A DNA stretch of 29,185 nt from Apostichopus californicus. Taxonomy: Eukaryota > Echinodermata > Holothuroidea > Aspidochirotida > Stichopodidae. How positions within the stretch are numbered: position 1 is the first letter of the stretch; each line of letters starts with the position of its first letter. Position numbers and translations under genes: made by a program. The DNA is taken from positions 1-29,185 of the forward strand of contig JAIPMN010005969.1 in NCBI GenBank assembly GCA_020650975.1, read 5' to 3'. Below are positions 10,409 through 21,499 of the stretch, piece by piece. Under the pieces are notes generated by a model. The model ran no database searches and was not told the origin of the DNA. It was given only the letters and a program-made list of their open reading frames with translations.

Positions 10409-11589
10409 AGTACACAGCGAAAACGCAAAAGACTTCTTTTTTAACAAAACTGTAAACTTTTCTGATAAATTAGTTCACTAAATATGTAATTTACAATGAC
10501 TGACCACCATCTGAAGTTAAATGTGCGTGTTTGATGTCTAATAATGGAGCCATCAGTAATTATTGAAATACATGTAGATACATGCATTCCGATGCAGAGG
10601 ATTGTGTACGCTTTGAAAGTGATGTAAGTGATAAAATAGCGCCGCCTTGATCAATCTATGAACGCCCCAAGGATATAATATCGCAGGAGTGAGAACCGAT
10701 ACTTGAACAACACTTGACTAATTGCACAGAGTTCATGAGTTGATGGTCTAAACCGTTACTTTCAATCCACTATGAAGTCTTCAAATTGAAGTCAGACAGT
10801 AGTGGTATTTTTATTTCGAATAATTACTTTTTCTTAGCTTATACATAAAAATATCACATTGTTTTTTGTTTGCTTTGTCTGTTTCATCTCTTCTATCAAA
10901 ATGCACATGTATGATATCGTCTTAATCAGAATTGGATTCTTTATTCACTTGCAGCAGTCAACAGGCGCTTAGTAATTTGCAGAACACACTTTTAAATATT
11001 GTTAGTCTTTGCTATCTCTAAGGATAACTAAAAATTGAAAATTTGTGTAAAGAGACTGAGTATTCTCACCCTTGAGCTGAAAATCTCCTAATATCAGGAC
11101 CTTGATTACAATATGTGATCATTGATTTCATGAAAAAGTTTTACCTACAAAGTATTACTTTTATGGCAAAAATGTTATTCCATTTCTATGAATAACTGAA
11201 TTACGACATCATTCACTCTGCGGTTGCCAAAAACATTTACAAATTGCAGCAAATTTGAAAAACCAAACCAACGTCATACAAAATGCTACGAGGATGGGAA
11301 TTTGATGAGAAGAATTAAGAAAATGGCAGCAAATGTAAACAGTTACCTTTAACAGTTTATCAAAAGCTTCAATCCTTGCTCTTGCATTTTATTTCTATTA
11401 TATGAAAGTATTATAAATAAAGCTAAAGTTTGTTTTCTTGATGATCACAGTTTTAACTTTAACGAAATAAATTCTAGAATTTTAAATATTACAAACGAGT
11501 ACCTGGTTATCAGTCTATGATGAAACACTGATAAGTCTGTCGTGCAAATTGATTGCAGCACACAAACGTTAGTTGAGTTCATCCATACA
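10409..11589 (+). other. Probable 3' untranslated and intergenic sequence
   Basis: No coding signal seen. AATAAA hexamers occur at 11416-11421 and 11466-11471 and are the nearest canonical polyadenylation signals after the receptor stop. Using them would give a 3' UTR of about 1 kb, which is plausible but untested. Confidence 0.4.
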
Positions 11590-12401
11590 GGAGTCGTATC
11601 GTATTTGTATAACAAGCGAGGCTTGCGTCAACCGTTTTTGTTACCCAAAAGAAGAAATTCATTACTTTGCGCATCAATCTTTGTGGTACACTGTTGACGA
11701 GACTAAACATGTAAGTGTATTCGTCCATCCATTTCTACAACAATAGTTTGTGTCTTCAGTTTTTTTTTCTCTCTCTATAGGGTCCTTGATGGGGACTTAA
11801 GTGTCCCTCCTGATCCTTTTTTTCTACTAAACTAAACTAACAGACGAAGTTTGCGTCAACACATTAGTGTGTGACTTAATCTATCGAATTACAAACAAAA
11901 CCAAGTGTGTCAACCTATTAGTATGTGCGTTAACCTTTTTGTGTTACGATGAAATACGTCAACCCGTGAGCAACCTGTTTGCGTCAACCTGTTTGTGTAC
12001 CACTGAATGCAGTTTTCAACCCATTAGTGTGTTCGTCCATCCACTCCTACAACAGACGAGGCTATCATCAATTCATTAGTGTGTGCGTTAACCGTTTTTG
12101 GTACATGGAGGAATAAACATAAACCAATTAATGTGTGCATTAACCAGTGTTTTGTTACACTGATGAAAAACTTAAACCCATTAGTGTGTGCGTAAATTCG
12201 TTTGCACTACAGACAATTTTTGCGCAAACCTTTCTGTGAAAAAAATGTAAAGTTGGGCCTCCGATTAGAGAGTGCGTCATTTTGCTTAATCAACTAAAAG
12301 GGCAGGCTCTCATCAACCCATTAGAATGTGCTTTAACCCATTTATGTTACACTACAAATAGGTATATTAACCCATTAGTATGTGAGTCCATCAGTTAGTA
12401 T
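11590..12401. repeat. Degenerate satellite array, block 1
   Basis: Repeated words AGACGAGGCTTGCGTCAACC, CATTAGTGTGTGCGTC and TGTGTTACACTGATGAAG recur in order. Together they suggest a unit of about 104 bp made of two related halves. Copies are strongly diverged. A stretch at about 11758-11840 (CT-rich, then GGACTTAAGTGTCC) does not fit the unit and is probably a small insertion. Confidence 0.8.
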
Positions 12402-12403
12402 TG

Positions 12404-13339
12404 TAACCGAACTTGCGTAGTATTTTAACTTATGATATCCGTTACGCTATTTTAACTGAGTTAAGCTTGTAATAATGTTGCAAATCTTTGCCGGGAAATC
12501 CCCGTTATCCTCCTAAGTTGTTCACTATGACGTAAGCAATCGTGCACCTGGCCTTTGTTCGAAGGGTTGAGCTTTCCGGTCTCCGGAAGACTGGTGACCG
12601 CAACTCAGAGGCGGTATTCTTTGAAGCAGTTAATTCTCGCGCGCGTAAAGTTAGATGTTCAAGCCAGTACAAAAGATGTTGATGGTAACGTGCAGCTGTG
12701 TGACATTCCTTGACACAGTTTCATACAAGACGAGATACAAGTCTACGTAGGTACGTTATCTTATCATTTCTAAGACCACTGCATGCATGTCTAACTGTCC
12801 TTAAGCACTGGCGGATCCAGGGCCTTTGTTTGGGAGGGGCCAAAGTGGCGTTAGAGTGATATGGGGGAGGGGGTTCCCCCTCCCCTTTGGAAAATTTTCT
12901 ATTGCTGAATGCCCTCAGATGCAATTTGGTGCGACAAAAGTGTACAATGGTGATGTTAATTTACTTCTAAAAAAAATGTTTCCCAGGTGTAATTTTCTAA
13001 AATATTTATAAAACAAAGTTGGGATCATCTTTCTCAAGAAATTTTATTTTTCATAGGTTATAAATTTCTTACAACCAGCCTGTAACTGCAAAATGGTGAT
13101 AAACTGTAAATCCTCATGCTCATACATTTGATTTTAAACCAGAAAACGAAAAGGTTTAGACTAGTCTACCACTGCTATTCCTCTCGATTTTTTTAATTTC
13201 CAATCATATGATTTAGCGGATGTTCGGAAACACTTTTTGGCTCACCTTTTGGGGATGGCATGGCCCCGTTGCCCCCCCCCCCCCTTGGATCCGCCAGTGT
13301 CCTTAAGTATCGTAATTGCTCAGAACATTATTTAAAATT
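12404..13339 (+). repeat. Copy 1 of a tandem repeat of about 430 bp, split by a MITE
   Basis: From TAACCGAACTTGCGTA onward this closely resembles 13340-13759, sharing blocks such as CCCCGTTATCCTCC, CGTGCACCTGGCCTTT, CAACTCAGAGGCGGT and CGCGCGCGTAAA. After removing the inserted MITE and one target duplication the copy is about 434 bp. It is foreign to the satellite on either side. Candidate origins are a tandem LTR or promoter unit of a retroelement. Confidence 0.8.
12806..13299. mobile_element. hAT-type non-autonomous MITE (494 bp)
   Basis: Perfect 14-bp terminal inverted repeats (CACTGGCGGATCCA at the left end and its complement at the right end) lie inside a perfect 8-bp target duplication, TCCTTAAG at 12798-12805 and 13300-13307. 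An 8-bp duplication with this type of end is characteristic of the hAT superfamily. There is no transposase, so mobilisation would need an autonomous relative. The interior has runs of G and C, including a 13-C tract at 13272-13284. Confidence 0.93.
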
Positions 13340-13759
13340 TAACCGAACTTGCGTATTATTTGAACTTTTGAAAGCTATTCGTTACGCTATATTTATTGTT
13401 TAAGATTGTAATAATGTTGCAATTCTTTGCCGGAAACTCCCCGTTATCCTCCTTAGTTGTTTACAATGACTTAAACAATCGTGCACCTGGCCTTTCGGTC
13501 TCCGAAAGAGGCAACTCAGAGGCGGTGTTCTTTGAAGTAGTAAATTGTCGCGCGCGTAAACTTAAGCCAGTGTTCAGGCTAGTATAAAAGGAGCTGATGG
13601 GAATGTGCAGCGTGACACTCTTTGGCAAAATCTCATGAAAGACGAAATATACAAGTTTACGTTTTGCTATCAACCAAGTCGGTATGTTTCTAATACCACG
13701 GCAACGTGTCCAACTGTTCGTAGATATTGTAAGTGCTCAGAATATTATGTAATACATTT
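13340..13759 (+). repeat. Copy 2 of the tandem repeat, with TATA box
   Basis: Second head-to-tail copy of the repeat of about 430 bp, without the MITE. It includes GTATAAAAGG near 13582; the corresponding site in copy 1 reads GTACAAAAGA. A TATA-like box downstream of a GC-rich block would suit an LTR or other retroelement promoter, but no retroelement coding region is attached. Confidence 0.75.
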
Positions 13760-14489
13760 GTGAGTTTTATGAATTGTTGGCAAACTGCCCTATTGAACTT
13801 AGGGAACGTGCGTTATTCACCGATTGTTATTATTTACGTTATTTAGTAGCGCTCTGAACTGCGTGACACTGTATGTACTTTAGTAAGGATCAGTGTTCTG
13901 CTGTGAATGGATAAATTTCAGTTAGTCCGTAATTAGTCACTTAGTGAATTAGCCTAGGTCAGCTATCACATAGATACACTGCAGCCATTTAGTCCACCGA
14001 TTGTTTCTTAGTCTATTAACATCGGTTAACGTTGATATCGTAAAGATAACTCTGTTGCCTTGGATCTGATACCATATTTCTACGCTGGGTGTAGCGCCGA
14101 GTTGGGCGCTGCGTTTTACGTTGTGTGTAGAGTTCCACGTTGGGCGCTGCGTTTAGTGCGGCGTGTTGTACGCTGCGTATAGACTCCGCGTTGGGGTATT
14201 GCGTAATAGCGTTAACACTTGACGCTCTGTGTAATGCAAGGATAACTGTAAGAGCGGTACATTGGAAGCACAATATTTCATGACCCTTGTATGCTAAAGG
14301 AGGTGTGACTATACGGTACCACTGTGCCACGGGATCTTGAATATCTTCTCCATTGCCATCTTTTTGTCGAGACTCTCTTTCGTCAACACCAGCTGTAAAG
14401 ATTGCCGCAACTGACAGGGAAGTGAAGTTACAGTGTAATATTCAAGAATGAAGAATTGAACAATTATTATGTGCAAAATTATATTTGGT
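13760..14489. other. Unassigned insert with GT-rich minisatellite
   Basis: Lies between repeat copy 2 and the next satellite block and may be part of the same mobile unit. At about 14081-14206 a G/T-rich degenerate repeat recurs (GTTGGGCGCTGCGTTT and variants, period about 40-50 bp). The minus-strand 104-codon open stretch across it is repeat-driven and not supported as a gene. Confidence 0.45.
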
Positions 14490-14775
14490 CAAAAGATAAG
14501 GCTTGCGTTAACCTATTTCTGTATCACTAAAGAACATTATCGCGCCATTTATGTGTGCGTCCATCTATTTTTAAAGCAGACGAGGCTTGCATAAACTCAT
14601 TAATGTGTGGGTCCACCCATTAGTGTGAGCGTTAACCATTTTCTGTTAAGATGATGAAGTACGTCAACCAATTAGCATGTGCGTCAACCTTTTTTTGTAT
14701 CACTGAAAGGAATTTTCCACCCATTAATGTGTGTTTGTCCATCTACTTGTACAACAGACGAGGCTGGTGCAAACC
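14490..14775. repeat. Degenerate satellite array, block 2
   Basis: Same words as block 1 (AAGGCTTGCGTTAACC, GTGTGCGTCCATCTA, CAACAGACGAGGCT). It stops abruptly where the DIRS-like element begins. Confidence 0.78.
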
Positions 14776-15531
14776 CCAAAACGCACTGGTTTGGGTATTT
14801 ACAAACGACGATACTTACCTGTCTCCTTCAACACTAACGCACACTTCCTAGTCTACCTAGACGCCACTGGTATATATTTTAGCACAGCGCCCGGTGACCT
14901 CTCCCACAGATCATCACTCACTCTCTTTTCCTTCCGGATTTACCCAATACCGATGCGGCCAAAAAACCGCAGCAGGGAAGCATGAGTCGGGTAGGAGACC
15001 CAACCCGAAAGGGAGTGCTAAAATCTACGCCGAAGTGCATGTAGCCTGCCCAAGGGATGAACGGCAATGTAAATCGAATTGAAAAATACGAGGCACAAGG
15101 CACTCACCTGGTGAAGGTTTGGTTGGGAGCGTAGATGACGTGGTTCTTTCGGTGTCCGAACTGGATGGATATGTCTTGGTGGATATGTCCGGATGAGTAT
15201 GTCCGGATGGATAAGTCCGGATGAATATGTCTGGGCGAACGTGTCCGGAAGGAAGTTTCCGGTATATCCGGGCCTATCCGGCTGTGAGGATAAATACTAT
15301 TGCTGATCTATGAGAGGATTAGATGAGTGGATCATTCCCATAATCGAACAGTATCAATTGAACAGTATATTGACTTGTTGTTGGCGTTGTGTAGGGTTCG
15401 CGAGTTCCGTACGTGGCGATGGGAGGCGGGTGAGACAGATAAGTATCGTCGTTCGTAAGTACCCAAACCAGTGAGTTTTGGTGTATTTACTTCATTCATC
15501 TCTTACCTGTCTCCTACAACAATAACGCACA
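14776..15531 (-). mobile_element. Terminal region of DIRS-like element with inverted and direct copies of one motif
   Basis: 50-bp arms at 14776-14825 and 15432-15481 are inverted copies with 46 matching positions. A 30-bp piece at 14814-14843 recurs in direct orientation at 15502-15531 with 28 matches. Combined inverted ends and an internal copy recall the terminal and internal complementary repeats of DIRS-group retrotransposons. The tyrosine recombinase expected between RNase H and this end is not visible, so the element is deleted here or the segment is a separate foldback insertion. Confidence 0.6.
15163..15260 (+). repeat. 14-bp minisatellite, seven copies
   Basis: Seven consecutive 14-mers with pattern close to GGATGAATATGTCC (for example GGATGAGTATGTCC and GGATGGATAAGTCC), lying between the inverted arms of the retroelement end. 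Confidence 0.85.
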
Positions 15532-15539
15532 GAGTGGAA

Positions 15540-16879
15540 CTGGTGGGAGGCCCAACGGGCATGACCTGCCCGTAAGAAAGCCAAACACCGCGCGATTCTA
15601 GACGTCCTCAGGGTGCCAAGAGCAGAAGGTCCCACGTCGCAGCACAAAGCGATCGGGACTTCGGCCACCCCCCCCCCTGTCTGTTGACGTAGGCCACTAC
15701 CGTCGTATTGTCGCGGTGACGGCATGGCCCCGTAGGTGACACTCGAAGTGGCGGAGGGCTCTGGGTAGTACCTCCATCTCAAGCGCGTTGATATGGACCT
15801 GTCGCCAGGCCGGCTCCCACTGCCCTGAAATCGTTTGGTCGCCCAAACACGCTCCCCAGCCCTGCAAGGAAGCGTATGAGGAGATAGAGATTAGGGAGTT
15901 TTGTTCTCGGAAGGGGCGTCCCTGGACCCAGTTCTCCTTTGTGAGCCACCAAGAGAGGAGGGCCGTGTCGAATCCGTTCTGGGGAACTCGCGTGTTGAGT
16001 ATGTCCTGCTCTGGATCGTAGTGATCGAGCAGGTGCAATTGGAGGGGTCGTATTCTGAGGCGGCAGAATGGTGTTACGTCCACAAGGCTGGCCATGAGGC
16101 CGAGGGCTCTCATTCAACGCCTGGCCGGGGAGGTCCGCCTGCTGAGGATGCGACGGACCGTTTGTTGGGTGTTGGTGACCCGCTCTGAGGACGGTCTCAC
16201 CCAACCGGTGTGGAAGTCTAGAATCGCGCCCAGGAACTAAATCGTTTGGTCGGGATGAGCTGTGATTTCTCCCTGTTGATAACCTAACCGAGTTGTTCGA
16301 TGCGATCGTATGTGATTGAATAGTGCCTCTCGGTGCGACCTCCCCGTGACGAGCCAGTCGTCGAGGTATGCAAATAGGGTCACTCCGCTTTGGCGTGGGT
16401 CTGCGACCACCGCGCCCGCTACCATTGTGAAGACCCGCAATAAGGTCGAGAGGCCGAAGTGTAGCGACACGAACTTGTAGTTCCTTCCTTTGTAGGAGAA
16501 TGCTAGGACTCATGCGTCTTTGAAGTCGACGGATGACGCGCACATGCCCATCGTGAGGTTCGGGATGACTATCGCGAGAGTCTTTATGCAAAACCGAGTC
16601 GACCGGAAGAAGCCCTTGATCAACGGCTTTAGGTTTAGTATAGGTCGCTATGACCCGTCCTTTTTTTGCCGTTTGGAAGAAGGTCGAACGGAAGAGTGGT
16701 CCCTCCCCTTCCGTCGCCTCCACTATTGCCCTCTTTGTCAGTGACGCATGGAGCTCGTTTTCTAGGGCATATCTCTGGCCCAGGTCGGTGGGTACTGGGG
16801 TGTCATTTTCGCCACCTCCCACGGAGGAATCCGAGAGAACTCGATGGGGTATCCTCTCGAGATCACCAACAGGACCCAT
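15540..16879 (-). pseudogene. DIRS-like reverse transcriptase and RNase H remnant
   Basis: Read on the minus strand in several frames. An N-terminal RT region lies near 16700-16860 (ALENELHASLTKRAIVE). The palm motif FAYLDDWLVTGRS is near 16335-16375; YLDDWL is typical of DIRS-group RT. The RNase H region (SLQGWGACLGDQ, then HINALEME) spans 15697-16000, and DNTTVVAYVNRQGG lies near 15665-15710 in yet another frame. The Asp expected before the GWGA block reads Tyr. At least three frameshifts separate these pieces, so the copy cannot make an active polymerase. Base composition is GC-rich against AT-rich neighbours, supporting a transposed origin. Confidence 0.88.
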
Positions 16880-17930
16880 GGACCCGGGTCCATCTCTTTC
16901 CAGGCGTTCTGGAATAACTGGACCCCCCTACCGCTTGGTACGCTGTAACCGTGGTAGGGTAGGCACCCTTGGTGGCTGGTCGTTCTGACGTGGTCGTGAT
17001 CTCTCGTTTCGTGAGAGTCGGCTGTACCGATGTCCCCGGGGGGGGGGCGTCTTGGCGACCTGTCGGAACTTCCGCCCCTGTAATTCTTGGCGGCGTTGCT
17101 GCTGCTTCGTTTCCACAAGCGGGCCGTTGCGCCCTACCCCTTTGTGGTTTCGCTTGTTCTGGGCGTCGGTAAGGGTGCAATTTCGTATCGGCCTTGCGAG
17201 CCTCCGGGCGGGAGAAACCAGATTTTGCTAGCGTGTTGCGTCGGTCCAGTTCCTGTTGGACCGTATCGCTAAACTGGTCATTGAATAGGTCCTCTCCCAG
17301 AATAGCTGAGGTTCCCGCTGGGGAGTCCTCGAACCCCAATCGTTGTTTGAAGATGCCCGCGACCTTCGCGATGAGGTCGAGTGGTAGGGTAGTACCCCTC
17401 GGCTCCACCTCTTCTTCTGAGTCAGTTTCGGGAAACCGATCGCCCTCGAAGTCTTCGAGGCGGTCTCCGAGTTCTAAAAAAGCCTATGAGGCTTGAAGCT
17501 CCAATGCATCGTGGTCCGGTACTATCGAGGAGAGGTTCCTAGGGACCCGTGGAGGCACAGTGTCTAACTCCCATGTTGTCGGCGGGATGTCAGCCACTGT
17601 TGATCCCACCCGTTCTGGGACCGGCTCTGCCGTCGCGGGGGTCAGATGCTGTACGAGTGGCAATAGGACCGATATGAGCTGTGAAAGCAGCGACGCACAC
17701 TCGGAAGAGAGAGGTCCCGTAGGCGGAGGCGGTGCCTCCGCAGACCTACGGCGTTTGTGTTCCGCCGAAGATTCGTCGGGTATCTGTGAAGGACGACGAC
17801 GCACCGGCGAGCGGCTACGTGCCCGGGTTCCTTTGGAACTGACGCAGACCTGTGTGTCTGTTCCTGAGCAGACCCAAGATTCTGCTCATGAGAGGCAGGG
17901 TAAACGACAGAGGCTTCAGTGATGTAAATC
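16863..17930 (-). pseudogene. DIRS-like gag region remnant
   Basis: GC-rich minus-strand open stretches (16863-17408 and 17484-17804, different frames) lie directly upstream of the RT region in element orientation. They encode Pro-, Arg-, Ser- and Gln-rich protein (for example EDLFNDQFSDTVQQELDRR) that resembles the first ORF of DIRS elements in position and composition. I see no zinc knuckle. The 5' end of the element is not defined; satellite sequence resumes at about 17935, so a left terminal repeat is probably missing. Confidence 0.6.
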
Positions 17931-17934
17931 CCAC

Positions 17935-18997
17935 CATTGTTTGCGTTACCTATATTGTGTTGCACTGAAGATATGCGTCTACCCATTAGGGTATACGTCA
18001 ATTCCTTTGTAGAATAGCCCTCATCTAATTAGAGAGTTTGTCAATTTGTTTTAACAACAGATGAAGCTTGCGTCATATAGTGTGTGGTTCAGCCCATTTG
18101 TGTTACACTAAGAAAAAAGTACGTCCCCCCATCAGTTTGTGCGTCCATCTATTACTATCATATTGAAGAACTTAGAACCATTAGTATGTGCGTCAATCTA
18201 TTTGTTCAACAGGTTAGGCTTGCGTAAACATTTTTGAGTATGACTGAAGAAGTTTATCAACCAAAATGTTAGAGTGCTTCTACTTGTACAACAGAATAGG
18301 CTAGCGTCAACCCATTAGCGTGACCGTTAACTATTTTGTGTTACACTGATGATGAACGTAACCACATAGGTGCGCGCGTCTAGTCAGTTTTACAATAGAC
18401 GATGTATATTTCAACCTATTGGTGAGTCAACCCATTTGACCTATACAAAAGAACAAATTAGTCAACCCATTAGTGTGTGCGTCAACCTTTCTATGTTACG
18501 ATGAGGATGTGCGTCAACCCATCAATGAAGACAATTGTCGACATATTAGTGAATTAATTATTTTGTTTTTCACTGATGAAGAGTCTCAACCCATTAGTAT
18601 GTACTGCAATGCGTTTCCATAACAGACAATGCTTGCGTCGACCTATCTGTATTGCACTGGATATATGCGTCAACCCAATAGCGTGTGTCAATCCATTTGT
18701 ACACCAGACGAGGCTTGCGCTAACCGTTCTGTGTTAATTAAACTGTATAATTGGGTCATCCGATTAAAGAGTACCTCACTTTGTTTTAACGAAAGAAGCT
18801 TGCGTCAACGCTATAGTGTGTGGTTCAGCCTATTTGGGTTACACGAAAGAATAAGTACGTCTTTTCATTAGAGTGTGCGTCCATCCATCACTATCATATT
18901 GTAGAACTTCGAACCATTAGCATGTGCGTCAATATATCGTATCAGCATTTCAGGCTTACGTCAACCTTGTGTATCACTTAAGAAGATTGTCGACCCA
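17935..18997. repeat. Degenerate satellite array, block 3
   Basis: Continuation of the unit of about 104 bp after the retroelement, with many copies of GTGTGCGTCAACCC, GACGAGGCTTGCG and TTACACTGA variants. The block ends in CCCATTA, the target of the Harbinger-type MITE. Confidence 0.82.
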
Positions 18998-19000
18998 TTA

Positions 19001-19829
19001 TGGCGCATTTACACGTCCCGATTTTCTTCACTATTTGTCGTGCACGATAGTCGTGCGCGACAAAATCGTGGCGTGTGAATAGACGTTTCGCAGAAACTGA
19101 ATCGGGAGCAACTTGACGCGCAATGTAAAGCATATTACAAGACGCCCGGAATTGCAGCGTGTAAATGAGTTGTCTTGATTCGAGCACGATTTATCACTCA
19201 CAGTTAGAAAGTTGTTCCATTTGAACAACTTATCATTTGCACGACACGACAGTCGTATGCGATAAATATGTGTGACATGTAGGCCTAGGCTAGGCGGTAC
19301 TCATATACATTATGTGCTACGCGATAAACTTTTGTAGGATTAATAGAATCATTTCATTTACCATCCACGCGCAATTTTTTTTTTAAGTTTGAAAGGATAG
19401 TCAAGTATAAAACTTAATTTTGTTATACTGTTAACTTTGTTACTGTTACTGTTAATAATAGTTAAGAAAGTTCCTACCTCCCTTCAGCCATCGTCATATA
19501 TCGCACATTTCTTCACGTCCTTGAGCTGCTAATTCAGCCATTTTGTTGTCACTGGTCGCTATGCCATCCTGTGAAATCGTGACGAAAGTTGAACGGTGCT
19601 CAACTTTGCACTACAGCTCCAAATCTTGTCGCGCGCGACAAATGTTGAGCAAGATTTCATTCACACTCTGCGTGCCCAATTTTAAAAGAAATCGTTGACG
19701 ATTTTGTCCTAAACGATAATTCCTCACGACAAGAGGAAAAGCCATTCACACGTACCAACAAAATCGTTCACGAAAAGTCGGCTAAAAACAAAATCGCAGA
19801 CGATTTTGTCGTGTCGTTTAAATGCGCCT
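19001..19829. mobile_element. Harbinger/PIF-type MITE (829 bp) in the satellite
   Basis: Ends GGCGCATTTACACG (left) and the complement of GGCGCATTTAAACG (right) form terminal inverted repeats. A TTA sits on each side (18998-19000 and 19830-19832), the TWA duplication expected of PIF/Harbinger elements. Joining the flanks gives CCCATTAGTATGTGCG, the satellite's own sequence, so the empty site is internally confirmed. Subterminal copies of words like ACGATTTTGTCG occur in both orientations. No transposase ORF. Confidence 0.88.
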
Positions 19830-19832
19830 TTA

Positions 19833-20815
19833 GTATGTGCGTTCATCTACTTGAACAACGGACTAGGCTAATGTCAATATGTTAGTGTGAAGGTTTACTA
19901 TTTTTGTTACACTGTTGACGAGCCTAAATCCATAAGTGTGTGCGTCAATTAATTTGCACTAAAGACGAGTCTAGCGTCAACCAATTCGTGTGTGCGTCAA
20001 CCTTTTGTGTTACACTGACGTAGTACGTCAACAGCAGGCGAGACTTGCGTTACCCTCTTTGTGTATCACTGAAAATGTCCGTTAACCTATTATTATGTGC
20101 TTCCATTCACTTGTACTATACCAAAGTGCGTCAACCAATTGTTTTGTCGGTTAACCCATTTGTTGTACGCTAAAGAAGAAGTACATGAGTGTTTGCTTCA
20201 AAACAAATGCAATACACTGAAGTGCGCCAACCCTTTTCAACATGCGTCAACCTATAAGTGCTACACTAGCCATTGCACAATCAATTTGCACAGCAGACGG
20301 GGCTTCCGTCACCCTATTTGTATTTCACTAAAGGTATGCATCAACCCATGAGTCTTGCGTCAATCCATGAAGACAGTAGAATGAGGCTTACGTCAAAAAA
20401 TTTGTTATGCATGAAACTGTAGAAGTTCGTCATTCAGTCTACTGTCTATTATTCATCCATAAGTGTGTGCTTTAACCATTTTGTGTTATCTTGGCGAAGA
20501 GCGGGAAACCATCAGTGGGTGTGTCAATCCATTTATACAACAGACAAGTTTTACGCTTACCCATTAGTATGTGCGTCAACACATTTATGTAACACTGAGA
20601 AAGAACGCTGCCATCCATTAGTGTATGCGTCCTGGTATAAGTATTATACTGACGTACCCCAACTCAATAGTGCTTGCGCCAATTCATTTGTACAAAAGAC
20701 GATGCTTTCGTCAACCTTTCTAGATTACATTGCAGGATTTGCTTCAACCCATTTGTACTATAGAAGAGGTGAGTGCGTAAACCTGTAAGTGTGCGCGCAT
20801 TTCAAGTTGTATTAT
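19833..20815. repeat. Degenerate satellite array, block 4
   Basis: Last block, with units such as GTGTGCGTCAACC, GTGTTACACTGACG and CAGACGGGGCTTCCGTC. Open stretches inside (for example 20465-20788) are repeat-driven and carry no domain signal. Confidence 0.8.
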
Positions 20816-20827
20816 AGACCAGGGCAA

Positions 20828-21007
20828 TGCAGTCGTATTATAAGTTATTGTCATTGACAGTCGTGATTGTTATGTAATTTCTTGATCTGTGAATTATTTA
20901 ATTCCTAATCGTTACCTGTTTGTGTGTATTTTGTGTACTGCGTGTTCCTTCTCCTTCAGCCATGAGCTGTGAACTAATGAGAACATTCGTTAGATGGAGA
21001 CGTTGCA
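20828..21007 (+). mobile_element. Probable 5' LTR of a deleted Ty3/gypsy-like element
   Basis: Starts TGCAGTCGTATT and ends GTTGCA. It is followed by TGGTAGTAGCGGTGGGA at 21010, placed and shaped like a tRNA primer-binding site. Blocks of it recur in order at 23464-23647 (CAGNCGTATT, TTGACAGTC, GTGTNNTTTGTG, CTAATGA), the probable 3' LTR. Divergence is high and no matching target duplication is seen. Confidence 0.5.
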
Positions 21008-21499
21008 GCTGGTAGTAGCGGTGGGATATGTTTATTGGCTGGTACCAACAGGGAAATAAGATGAAGAACCATACAGATGGTACGTCATTGCTAAGTTTCC
21101 AAGAGCAAAGTATGATTCGCCATTTTCGAAGAGTTCTCACAAGGGATGGAAGGACAGTGAATAATGGGATTCAACACCAACGGGAAATCAATGATTTCGG
21201 AAGGACATTAGTTCCCAGAAAATATTGGTGATGGCCAGTAAGGTTTTCCTGACTCATGGAGAAGTGGATTATGTACCACGTCGACCGAGATGGCACACGA
21301 TTCGGAAGAAATGAGGATTTCGGTGGGCTGACATGCCATTGAGAGGGCAAGGAACGGCGAGAGATGGTTGGATTTCTATACCGGGAATCCATTTAGAGAG
21401 GATTACTCCACGTTCCGAGATTCATCCTTTACCGATTTGGGGGTAAACCCCAACCCCTTAGGCATGTAGCCTCCACAACGAGAAACGTGATAGGCACAG

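Noticed and set aside
14016-14330. 104-codon minus-strand open stretch
   Set aside because: It covers a GT-rich minisatellite; the product is repeat-driven with no domain or splice support.
12402-14432. A single LTR of about 2 kb from TGTAAC to GTTACA
   Set aside because: The ends match as TG..CA, but the 5-bp flanks (AGTAT and GTGTA) are not a target duplication, and a tandem repeat inside fits two units better.
15779-16879. 366-codon minus-strand open frame as one protein
   Set aside because: Only its first part follows the reverse-transcriptase frame; the RT palm and RNase H motifs lie in other frames, so most of it is a frameshifted shadow of a decayed element.
11590-20815. CRISPR-like array or coding repeats
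   Set aside because: Repeat units are contiguous, diverged and lack unique spacers; open stretches inside are not conserved between units. The window is eukaryotic.
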